From positions 29,313-93,312 of the forward strand of contig JAEWST010000026.1 of assembly GCA_023398105.1 (NCBI GenBank): DNA of 64,000 nt, in the 5' to 3' direction. The notes under the pieces were generated by a model. The model was not told where the DNA came from and did not search any database. It was given only the letters and a program-made list of their open reading frames with translations. This document shows positions 45,769 through 54,077 of the stretch, piece by piece; within the stretch, counting starts at the first letter, position 1, and every line of letters starts with the position of its first letter. The DNA comes from Bacillota bacterium. GTDB taxonomy: Bacteria; Bacillota; Clostridia; Acetivibrionales; DSM-1351. The position numbers were made by a program, and so were the translations under genes.

Positions 45769-45903
45769 ATGCTAAAGAAAATGTTTACAAATGCTGTTGG
45801 GAAGAAAGTAGAAAAAATATCAATCCAAAAGGCAAGTAAGTGTATGATTTATGTTTACCAGCCTAAAGTACCTAAATCTCTAAGGGAAAAAGTATCTAAA
45901 TAA
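45769..45903 (+). CDS. agrD: AgrD-like cyclic lactone autoinducer precursor
   Basis: 44 aa. An amphipathic Lys-rich leader (MLKKMFTNAVGKKVEKIS) is followed by SKCMIYV and the acidic-replaced but proline-matched tail YQPKVPKSL. Aligned with S. aureus AgrD-I (CDFIM then DENEVPKEL), the Cys-to-VPK spacing is identical, predicting a five-residue ring Cys-Met-Ile-Tyr-Val. AAAGGGG precedes the ATG by 7 bases and a terminator follows. Confidence 0.85.
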   Translation: MLKKMFTNAVGKKVEKISIQKASKCMIYVYQPKVPKSLREKVSK

Positions 45904-45913
45904 GTAATGCTCT

Positions 45914-45949
45914 TGAAAAAAAGACTTCATTAATTTGAAGTCTTTTTTT
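45914..45949 (+). terminator. Terminator after agrD
   Basis: AAAAAAAGACTTCA-TTAATT-TGAAGTCTTTTTTT, perfect stem. Confidence 0.95.
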
Positions 45950-46023
45950 CTGTATTTTTGATGGTGAGTAATTTTTAGGAACAGATTATTATAGATTGGA
46001 TAATTAGGGTTTGCTGAACGATA

Positions 46024-46072
46024 GTTTTTATGTGGAAAAGTTGAATTATTAACTCAATTTCCTCACATAAAA
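46024..46072 (+). repeat. Family-1-derived hairpin
   Basis: TTTTTATGTGGAAAAGTTGA pairs with TCAATTTCCTCACATAAAAA over 18 of 20 positions; ends as in the GTGCGAAGTTTGAG right end. Lies upstream of the GH43 gene and next to the inverted copy of ACTATCGTTCAGCAAA. Confidence 0.6.
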
Positions 46073-46225
46073 AGTATAGTTTGGCTTGATTCATTGAATT
46101 ACACAATTTTAACCCAATATAATATACCATTATTTTTTGCAGTATACTTGTTTTTTTGATTTGTTTATTATAGGATTAAAAGGGATAGTAATACAAGCTA
46201 GCAGGTACTTTAAGGGGGGATTTCT

Positions 46226-47932
46226 TTGCAAAGTAAATTCACATCAAATAAAATGATTTTGGCAATGGTGATTTTTGTTTTATTAATTAGTATAAATATA
46301 CTTTTAATGAATTTAAGACTAGAGGCAGCTTCAATAACTTCGATAAACCCATCGGCAGCTCAGCCATATGATACTATAAAATATGGTGATGTAGATGGAG
46401 ATGGCTTGATAAATTCGATAGATTTTGCACATATAAAAAAACATTTGCTGGGCTATACTACATTAACGCAAGAGGCACTGAAGGCAGCCGATGTAAACGG
46501 AGATAGTTTAGTTGATGCTATTGATTATGCCATACATAAACAATTTTTACTAGGTATTATATCTGTGTTTCCTGGGGATAAATTACCTCCTACTCCATCT
46601 ATACCGTTGTATAAAGATGTATCAGTACATGATCCTTCAGTTATCAAGAGTAATGGAACTTATTATGTTATTGGTTCGCATTTAGCCTCCGCCAAAACTG
46701 CTGACTTTATGCAATGGCAGCAAATTTCATCAGGCGTCAGCGACACAAATCCTTTAATACCCAATGTATTTAAAGAATTAAAGCAATCCTTTGACTGGGC
46801 ACAAACTCAAACAATGTGGGCAGGTGATATAGCCCAGCTTCAAGATGGGAAGTATTACATGTATTACTGCTTATGTAAAGGCGATTCTCCAAGGTCTACT
46901 CTTGGTTTGGCTGTATCGGATAGTGTAACTGGTCCTTACAAGGATGCGGGTATTTTATTAAAATCTGGAATGTGGAATCAACCAGGTGAGGGTGGAACTA
47001 TCTACGATGCTACAAAAGATCCCAATACTGTTGACCCTGATACATTCTTCGATAAAAACGGAAATCTGTGGATGGTTTATGGCTCCTATTCAGGAGGCAT
47101 ATATATTTTGAAGCTGGACACTAAAACAGGGAAACCTTTTGCGGGTCAAGGCTATGGGAAAAAATTATTAGGTGGAAATCACAGTAGGATTGAAGCACCT
47201 TATATGTTATATAGTCCTCAATCGGATTATTATTACTTGTTTTTAAGTTTTGGCGGTTTGGATGCTACTGGCGGTTATAATATTAGGGTTGCACGCTCTA
47301 AAAACCCTGATGGACCCTTTGTAGATGCGGCAGGAAAAAATATGATTGAATGTTATGGTGCTGTTGGCACAACCTTTGATGATAAATCAATTGAACCTTT
47401 TGGTGTTAAAATTATGGGAAATTTCAAGTTCACTGAAAGTGGAGTAGGTTATGTTTCTCCAGGTCATAACTGTGCATATTACGATGCAGAGACGAATAAA
47501 TATTATCTCATTTTCCACACCCGTTTTCCTGGTCAGGGAGAACTTCATCAGGTTCGAGTACATCAAATGTTTATAAATGAAGAGGGATGGCCTGTTGCTA
47601 CACCTCATCGCTATGGAGGGGAAACTATTTCAAAATATACAGAAGAACAAGTTATCGGAGACTATGCTTACATTAACCATGGCAAAGACATTAGTGCAAC
47701 CATTAAAAACTCTGTAAAAATAACACTAAATAAAGACGGTACAATTTCTGGAAATGTAAATGGAAAATGGCAACTAAGTGGCGAAAATGACATTATACTA
47801 ACTGCAAATGGAGTTAGTTATTCGGGTGTTGTTCTAAAACAATGGGATAATGGTCTTCGAAAATTTGTTATGACCTTCAGTGCAACAGCTAAAAATGGGA
47901 ATTTTGCAATTTGGGGAAGTCAAATTAATTAA
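46226..47932 (+). CDS. Dockerin-bearing GH43 arabinanase-like glycosidase
   Basis: 568 aa: signal peptide (about 1-33), type I dockerin (about 52-110) with DVDGDGLINSID and DVNGDSLVDAID, then a GH43 five-blade propeller (about 130-460) with catalytic residues in VSVHDPSVI (Asp), DPDTFFD (Asp) and RIEAPYM (Glu), and a C-terminal GH43_C-like barrel (about 475-568). Closest to endo-arabinanase-type GH43 enzymes. Cellulosomal by the dockerin. TTG start behind AAGGGGGG. Stands alone. Confidence 0.9.
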   Translation: MQSKFTSNKMILAMVIFVLLISINILLMNLRLEAASITSINPSAAQPYDTIKYGDVDGDGLINSIDFAHIKKHLLGYTTLTQEALKAADVNGDSLVDAIDYAIHKQFLLGIISVFPGDKLPPTPSIPLYKDVSVHDPSVIKSNGTYYVIGSHLASAKTADFMQWQQISSGVSDTNPLIPNVFKELKQSFDWAQTQTMWAGDIAQLQDGKYYMYYCLCKGDSPRSTLGLAVSDSVTGPYKDAGILLKSGMWNQPGEGGTIYDATKDPNTVDPDTFFDKNGNLWMVYGSYSGGIYILKLDTKTGKPFAGQGYGKKLLGGNHSRIEAPYMLYSPQSDYYYLFLSFGGLDATGGYNIRVARSKNPDGPFVDAAGKNMIECYGAVGTTFDDKSIEPFGVKIMGNFKFTESGVGYVSPGHNCAYYDAETNKYYLIFHTRFPGQGELHQVRVHQMFINEEGWPVATPHRYGGETISKYTEEQVIGDYAYINHGKDISATIKNSVKITLNKDGTISGNVNGKWQLSGENDIILTANGVSYSGVVLKQWDNGLRKFVMTFSATAKNGNFAIWGSQIN

Positions 47933-48135
47933 ATCAAATGTCCTGAATAAATTGACTATTTATGCCCAAATTTATCAATGAATACACTTTAGTCGCAATC
48001 ATAATTCCATTTTTACAAAATAAACATATTATAGGGCTAAAGTTCTGTAAAGAGTAGGTGAATTATACACTTGTGTATATGCATTGCAGATAGGAGGGCT
48101 GTTAGCTCAAATTTTATGTTTAGGGGCGCTAGAAT
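47933..48135. other. Gap between GH43 and PdaB-like genes
   Basis: About 200 bases, no gene. Ends with AGGAGGGC and TTAGGGGCGC before the next ATG. No clear terminator was seen. Confidence 0.35.
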
Positions 48136-48906
48136 ATGAAAAAATTAGTTTTAATAAGTATTGTTAATAGAAAAATGGTGCTAAGTACAGTTATGGTAGC
48201 ATTTGTAGTGATTTGTGCAGTTTTAGCAGTAGGTTATACTGCAAAAGCAGTGGGAGTTTTTAGTTCTGAAAGGCATCTGCCTATTTACAGTGTTGAAACC
48301 GATAAAGTTGCAATAACCTTTGACTGTGCATGGGGTGCATCGGATATACCAACTATTCTGGATATTCTAAAAAAAGAAAATGTTAAGGCTAGCTTTTTTG
48401 TGGTAGGCCAATGGGCAGAAAAATTCCCAGATTCTGTGAAGCTAATTGCAAATGATGGGCATGACATTGCCAATCACGGCTATTCTCATTTAAAAATGAG
48501 TACTATTAGCAAAGAGAAATGTATAAGCGAGATAGAGCTGTGCAATAAAAAGCTTGAGGAAATATCAGGAGTTAAGGTAAAACTATTTAGACCTCCTTAC
48601 GGAGATTATAACAACCTTGTTATTGACACATGCAATGAGCTGGGGTGCTATCCAATTCAGTGGAATATTGACAGCCTTGATTGGAAAAAAGAAATGAGCA
48701 AACAAGCAATTTTAGATAGGATACTAAAGAAAACAAAGCCTGGCTCAATTATTTTATTTCACAATGATACTCAGTATACTGTAGAGCTGCTTCCAAAAAT
48801 CATTTTAGAACTTAAAGGAGAGGGGCTTATATTTGCACCTGTTTCGGAAATGATAATGTTGGATAATTATTATATTGATAATCAAGGGAGGCAGCAGAGA
48901 AAGTAG
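48136..48906 (+). CDS. PdaB/YlxY-like polysaccharide deacetylase
   Basis: 256 aa. N-terminal membrane anchor (about 12-37), then NodB domain: TFDCAWGASD (the PdaB variant with Asp-Cys-Ala in place of TFDDG), NHGYSHLKMS (metal His), RPPYGDYN, and W..DSLDW and LFHND near the end. PdaB-type proteins are needed for stable spore dormancy. Distinct from the PdaA at 917. AGGGGCGC ribosome-like site is weak. Confidence 0.85.
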   Translation: MKKLVLISIVNRKMVLSTVMVAFVVICAVLAVGYTAKAVGVFSSERHLPIYSVETDKVAITFDCAWGASDIPTILDILKKENVKASFFVVGQWAEKFPDSVKLIANDGHDIANHGYSHLKMSTISKEKCISEIELCNKKLEEISGVKVKLFRPPYGDYNNLVIDTCNELGCYPIQWNIDSLDWKKEMSKQAILDRILKKTKPGSIILFHNDTQYTVELLPKIILELKGEGLIFAPVSEMIMLDNYYIDNQGRQQRK

Positions 48907-49159
48907 AATTATTAAAAATGGTATGAAATTCATGCTGGATAAATTTAAAATAACATTGTACTAACATGAATGTTTTTCTTAAGATAAAAGCTACAAATGA
49001 AATAACAGATAGAAATCATAATTACAAAAATTTAAAATGACTAGAATAAGTTTTAGGAGCATATCTGAACACTGTGGAAAAGGCAGACAGTTTTAATTTT
49101 AGTATATCTCTAGATTTATTCTGACAGCATTATAGATACAGACGTAGAATGGAGAACTA

Positions 49160-50434
49160 GTGAATATTATACAAAAAATAAAAACTCTGTGGACGCACCC
49201 ATTAATTGAATTGCTAAAAAATAATAAAGGAAATCCAAGAACTCTTATTTTGATGGAGCCTCTCTGGGGTATTCCGTATAACTTAATTGCACCTTTTGCA
49301 ACACTATATATGTATACGCTGGGAATAACCGACGTTCAAATCGGACTAATTCTGTCTATTGCTATGTTTGTTCAGGTGTTTTTTTCCTTCTTTGGTGGTA
49401 TAATCGCCGATAAGCTGGGGCGAAAATTTACAACTATGATGGGTGATTTTTTTGGCTGGGGTGTTGCTTGCTTGGTATGGGCTATTTCTGACAACTTTTG
49501 GCTCTTTTTAATTGCTGTTTTGTTTAACAGCTTTGAACAAATTAACCAAACAGCATGGTTTTGCTTACTGATTGAAGATGCAGATCCAAAAGATCTAGTA
49601 GGAGTCTATACTTGGGCAAATATTGGCGGCTTAGTTGCAATCTTTTTTGCACCCATATCGGGAATGTTGATAAATTCATTTAGCGTGGTTCCGGTAGTCC
49701 GTGTTTTATATTTGGTTTTTGCTTTGAATATGCTGATTAAGGTGATTATCACTTTTCGACATTGTGATGAAACACGTCAAGGAAAGATTCGAATGGCAGA
49801 GACGAAAGACACCTCTGTTTTACAGATGATATATGAATACAGGGAACTAATACCCAAAGTGCTAATGAATAAAGAGATTATGAAAGTGGTTATTGTCTCT
49901 GTGATATTACACATAACGAATCTTGTCAGCTCTAACTTTTTTAGCTTGTACGTAACACAAAGGCTAGGTATAGCAGATCGTTATTTGGCTTTTTTCCCCA
50001 TTTTAAATGCAGCTGTGATGTTGATTTTTATGATTGGAATTCAGCACCGCTTAGACTCTGTGAAATTCCGGATACCTATGTGGATTGGTTTGGTTTTGTA
50101 TGCCGCATGCTCTATTCTTCTGATACTGACTCCAATCGGTAGTATTGCACTTATAATTGTATACGTCTTTGTTGGGGCAGTGGCAAGTGCCCTTGTAATA
50201 CCTCGTAAAGATGCCTTGCTCCAGCTAACTATTAATCCAGCGGAACGGGCACGTATTAATGCTTTGATTATGTCCTTTACCATTGCTTTTGCCTCACCAT
50301 TTGGATACTTAGCTGGATGGTTATCAAGTATTGACCGTCGCTTACCATTTGTGTTTACATTTGCTATTTTTATAGTAGCAATTATTATAGTTGGTCGTAT
50401 CCGTGAACCCGAGTTCGAGGAAGCACAATTGTAG
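49160..50434 (+). CDS. MFS transporter
   Basis: 424 aa, about 12 membrane helices in two halves. The MFS loop motif between helices 2 and 3 reads GGIIADKLGRKFTT; EDADPKDLVGVYTW in the middle and KDALLQLTINPAERARINAL in the second half are typical of the DHA1-like group. Substrate unknown. GTG start preceded by TGGAGA. No regulator or resistance gene is adjacent; the gene is followed by two repeat elements. Confidence 0.85.
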   Translation: MNIIQKIKTLWTHPLIELLKNNKGNPRTLILMEPLWGIPYNLIAPFATLYMYTLGITDVQIGLILSIAMFVQVFFSFFGGIIADKLGRKFTTMMGDFFGWGVACLVWAISDNFWLFLIAVLFNSFEQINQTAWFCLLIEDADPKDLVGVYTWANIGGLVAIFFAPISGMLINSFSVVPVVRVLYLVFALNMLIKVIITFRHCDETRQGKIRMAETKDTSVLQMIYEYRELIPKVLMNKEIMKVVIVSVILHITNLVSSNFFSLYVTQRLGIADRYLAFFPILNAAVMLIFMIGIQHRLDSVKFRIPMWIGLVLYAACSILLILTPIGSIALIIVYVFVGAVASALVIPRKDALLQLTINPAERARINALIMSFTIAFASPFGYLAGWLSSIDRRLPFVFTFAIFIVAIIIVGRIREPEFEEAQL

Positions 50435-50466
50435 GTTTTGAATACAGATGTGTTTTCATAATTCTA

Positions 50467-50546
50467 ATTCAAGTTTCGCAGTTAAAATTTGTAGGTGTGG
50501 GAAAGCTTATCAAATGAAAGTTAAACATTTGCATGAATTAGTTGGC
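50467..50546 (+). repeat. Family-1 element, left half
   Basis: ATTCAAGTTTCGCAGTTAAA, TGTAGGTGTGGGAAAGC, TTATCAAATGAAAGTTAAA and TTTGCATGAATTAGTTGGC match the left and inner arms of the long copies; the right end is missing. Confidence 0.65.
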
Positions 50547-50672
50547 AGAAAAACTTGCACAGTGGATACAAGGATTTTTGTATTAATGAAATTTATATTT
50601 CACTAATTAATATTTGTATAACATACTGAAGCAACTTGGTGAGTTGTGAAAATGCAAACTAGACTAGGTGCA

Positions 50673-50747
50673 TTATAACGAGGCAAGAAAATGTCCCCCA
50701 CTTCTATAAGTGGCGGGTACCACTTTGGTTATCAGGCGGCGTTATAA
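50673..50747 (+). repeat. Family-2 element, 75 bp
   Basis: TTATAACGAGGCAAGAAAAT, hairpin CCCCCACTT/AAGTGGCGGG, ACCACTTTGGTTATCAGGC, then CGTTATAA. A clean short form with both ends intact. Confidence 0.8.
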
Positions 50748-50800
50748 TCTACTAATAACTAAGGGGCCTATGCAAAACAAGAAACCATATATATCTACGA

Positions 50801-51112
50801 GTTTACTGCTTAAATAGTGCCGTACGGTATATATCTATGGATTACTCCCGAAATTGCTGCTGAAATATTTGCGGCTCTTAAAAACAAGCAATTCCGCTTC
50901 CGTATAACATAAGAAATCCTGTCTCTGAGTTATATTCACAGCTACGTCCTTTAGCTGTGTCGGCTACAAAATTCGTTCTTCACCTACTATTTCTAGCAAC
51001 CATTTCTATTCGAGCTTCTCCATTATTATATACTATATCATGTACTGTTTCTTGCAATAAGTCATCGGTATACAGAAATTGTTGTTTAGCAACAGCCCCA
51101 GCACCAAATTTC
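50801..51112 (-). pseudogene. Degenerate coding remnant
   Basis: Reading the minus strand gives FGAGAVAKQQFLYTDDLLQE then VHDIVYNNGEARIEMVARNS, an in-frame TGA, and after it the same frame goes on with RTNFVADTAKGRSCEYNSET then GFLMLYGSGIACF. Protein-like composition without a start or ribosome site suggests a decayed gene fragment behind the large secreted-protein gene. Family not recognised. Confidence 0.35.
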
Positions 51113-51115
51113 CTG

Positions 51116-53791
51116 CTATTTAGCAGGTATAAATCTAAACTCTGCATGATTAGGTGAATTTGTGTTCTCGTAGGTCCATAAAATAATCTGTGTACCGTCT
51201 ATATTTTTCTCTCCTTGAGCATTTACCACCATTTTTAAATTGGAGACGGGGCGCAAGCTAAATATATCATTATTGTTTTCAGAGTATAACCGCCACAAAT
51301 AAGGTGAACTTACCTCTTTAATTTGAATGCCGTCCTTAATTGTGTCGGCAATTCCTAAATATTTGCCACTTGCGGTTTTAATGGTGTAGTTGCCATCTGT
51401 TTGTTTTTTAATCTCGTAGACAGGATTTGGAGTTATATTTCTCAGCTCTGCACCGCCGTTTGCTGCAATATTCAGATAATTATTCATGCAACGCAAGCTA
51501 TAACGACCATCCTTAAGCACCTTGGTATAACTGCTATTATCTGCACCATTACTTGAATTTCCATCTACATTTATGTTGTAGCGAACCACTGTACCACCAA
51601 CCTGAACACGAACTTCGGTCTTTCCAGCATCCGTCAGCGGTTTACCCCTGCCCCATGCTTCAGTGAGGATTGTATCTGATCGTTTTGAGATTATAAAAAA
51701 CGACTGCTTGTCATTGTAATAGCTTATTTTTTTGCCGTTTTCTGTGCATTTAGCTGCAAGGAAGCCTTCTGTTTCAAAAGGTTCACCAAGCTTGTAATTT
51801 GTTTTCGGCATTTTAATTATATAGGTCCCGTCAGCTTTTGGCGGAACAACCTCTATCACACAACTTGCAATATTTTTCTTATTTGCTGTGTGGAAATAGA
51901 GCGTTGCAGTACCGTATTCTACACCAACAGGTATAGTAGAATCCTTTATTCTGACAATAGATTCGTTAGATGAAGTAAGGTAATACTTAGGTGCGTTGCC
52001 TGAAGAAGATTTCAACTGAATATTGCTTGTTTGTTTACCTTTCTCCAAGGGGTAATACTCCTTAGTGCTGTACAAGCCCACTTGCTTATTTTTTGCAGTA
52101 GCTATGGCAGACTTTCGTACCTGTGCAGTAGGCAACTTTGGCGAGGCATTGGTGATTATGGGTATAGTTGTATAAATACTTTGGTCAATTTCACTCTGAG
52201 CAAAGATTTTATCTGTCGCCCCACCTGAAAGTGCAGTAACATAGCCATCCTTTGTTACACTATATTTACCTGTGTTTCCAGATAACCAAATAATATCGTC
52301 AAAGGGACTTGCTTCAGGCAGTACCTTGGCAGATAGCTTAGTTGCATTGCCACGGTCTAAAAATACATTTTTTTGTTCAATTACAACAGACTGAGGACGG
52401 ACACCCTCAATCCATCTAGGAGATTTGGGAGAACTGATATCAACCTCAAAAAGATAGATGTGTCCAGTGTCATCGAATTTAAATTTATAGATTTTTGTAT
52501 TACCAACATAATAGTAATCCATACCTGCTGCCCATGGAGAAATCCAAATAATCTTATTATTCATAAATAATGGGTAGCTATTTGAATAGAAGGCTGTTTT
52601 GTCTTTTTTATTTCGTGCCAATATTTTCCCGTTTTCATCCACAGTAACAAACTCTGTGTAGGTAGTATCTCCTTTGGAGATAGAGTACACAACAACAAAT
52701 GAATCGCCTGATTTGAAAATTCTTGGGTCAGTGATGGTAGTGTCTTTATTATTAGGGTCGAAAGTGGTAAGCCAAATATGCTTTGGTGATAAGTTTTTCT
52801 TGTTAACAACTGAAAGATATACATTTCGTCCCTTGTACCATTCATTTGAAGGACTAAATTTCCCATTGACAGGCTGGTTGTGAGTTACAGAGGTTCCTGT
52901 AACTAGATAATTACTTTTCCCAATTTCCAAGCCTGTAACAGTAGAGCCAGTTTCATTTTTTCCCGAAGCACCCTTAATTGAGAAAATATCTGACTTGTTG
53001 AAATTGCCTTTGCTATCCATAGTGGCTAGGCGAATTGCTCTTGGATAAGCATCACCGTGGGACAGCGTGACAATTGTGCTTCCATCGAGTTTTATCAATT
53101 GATTGAAGCTATGGCTGACGTAAAAATCACTCTTTACCTGAGTAGGTTTAAGCGATCCAGAATCAAAAACAAAGACATTTGCTGCCTGATGGTTTTTTCC
53201 ATCTTTGGCTTTGAACATTTTATATGCCATATGTATATAAATCTTGCCGCTACTTTCTACAAGTTCGGCTGTACCAGCCTCAAACGGAACGGTTATGCTG
53301 GAAAATTCAGAGCCAAATTGTTTTGCTTTTAGCTCTCCCTTTTTAATTACTTCACCTGTTTGAGAGGAAATCTTGAGCAAGGTTACAACTGTCTTTCCTG
53401 CATTTTCCTCTGTGTTTTTATGACCAACAACAACGTAATAATTACCGTCAGAGGCAACAGCAAAAGTACCGAAATAGTTATGGGAGGGAAGGTTTATTAC
53501 TGTATTTGAAAGAACTGTATAATTCTTGTCAAATATATAAGCCCTCGGCTTATTTCCGTTTTTGTAGCTGAATAAACCGACATTTCCATTTTTGTCTGTA
53601 AACATTACGTTGTTTTTTTCAATAACCCAGTTGCTCGTAGAAGAATATTGATAGCCATAACCGTTGACATATACATCCTTTAGCTTGGTGCGTGGATAAA
53701 CAATGCTTTTGTTTAATGCATTCGCAGATAATGGCAGTAGAGGCAACACCATGCATAGGACAAGAACCATACTAAGTAATTTTTTCTTCAT
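51116..53791 (-). CDS. Large secreted protein: propeller-like region, Ig-like domain, ricin-type lectin
   Basis: 891 aa. Signal peptide about 1-25 (MVLVLCMVLPLLPLSANA). Residues about 30-460 consist of repeating strands with VVxxKxNxxSP patterns, likely a beta-propeller. A BIG2-type Ig domain follows (about 465-550: VVIEQKNVFLDRGNATKLSA, then WLSGNTGKYSVTKDGYVTAL). After an unassigned part, a C-terminal ricin-type beta-trefoil (about 755-891) carries YSLRCMNNYLNIAANGGAEL and FSLRPVSNLKMVVNAQG. No dockerin or anchor. Probably binds surface or plant polysaccharides. Confidence 0.8.
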   Translation of the reverse strand: MKKKLLSMVLVLCMVLPLLPLSANALNKSIVYPRTKLKDVYVNGYGYQYSSTSNWVIEKNNVMFTDKNGNVGLFSYKNGNKPRAYIFDKNYTVLSNTVINLPSHNYFGTFAVASDGNYYVVVGHKNTEENAGKTVVTLLKISSQTGEVIKKGELKAKQFGSEFSSITVPFEAGTAELVESSGKIYIHMAYKMFKAKDGKNHQAANVFVFDSGSLKPTQVKSDFYVSHSFNQLIKLDGSTIVTLSHGDAYPRAIRLATMDSKGNFNKSDIFSIKGASGKNETGSTVTGLEIGKSNYLVTGTSVTHNQPVNGKFSPSNEWYKGRNVYLSVVNKKNLSPKHIWLTTFDPNNKDTTITDPRIFKSGDSFVVVYSISKGDTTYTEFVTVDENGKILARNKKDKTAFYSNSYPLFMNNKIIWISPWAAGMDYYYVGNTKIYKFKFDDTGHIYLFEVDISSPKSPRWIEGVRPQSVVIEQKNVFLDRGNATKLSAKVLPEASPFDDIIWLSGNTGKYSVTKDGYVTALSGGATDKIFAQSEIDQSIYTTIPIITNASPKLPTAQVRKSAIATAKNKQVGLYSTKEYYPLEKGKQTSNIQLKSSSGNAPKYYLTSSNESIVRIKDSTIPVGVEYGTATLYFHTANKKNIASCVIEVVPPKADGTYIIKMPKTNYKLGEPFETEGFLAAKCTENGKKISYYNDKQSFFIISKRSDTILTEAWGRGKPLTDAGKTEVRVQVGGTVVRYNINVDGNSSNGADNSSYTKVLKDGRYSLRCMNNYLNIAANGGAELRNITPNPVYEIKKQTDGNYTIKTASGKYLGIADTIKDGIQIKEVSSPYLWRLYSENNNDIFSLRPVSNLKMVVNAQGEKNIDGTQIILWTYENTNSPNHAEFRFIPAK

Positions 53792-54077
53792 CTGTTATAT
53801 TCTCCTTTTATAGTAGTAGAAGTTTATGAAGCTATATTTATTATTTTAACATACTATCCTTTATTAGAAAACATGGTAATCTCAACGATAAGGATTAAAG
53901 TTGAGTATATCAGCACTGGTGTATAGCGATAGATACAACGAGACTTTACAGCTTTTCATAACGATATTGTAAGCATTGCCTAAAAAAGAGTATAAAACAG
54001 ATTTCTTATTTAAAGCCTGTATATTTATTATCATATTTCAAATAATAGTATAAATGTAATAGAAAGGAGTGATTCAT
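53792..54077. other. Divergent promoter region
   Basis: About 290 bases between the secreted-protein gene and the ger operon. AT-rich, no large palindrome; a forespore promoter for ger would be expected, but I could not assign its boxes. Confidence 0.4.

Noticed and set aside
50957..51157. Plus-strand 66-aa open frame
   Set aside because: Antisense to the lectin gene end and to the better minus-strand remnant; no ribosome site.
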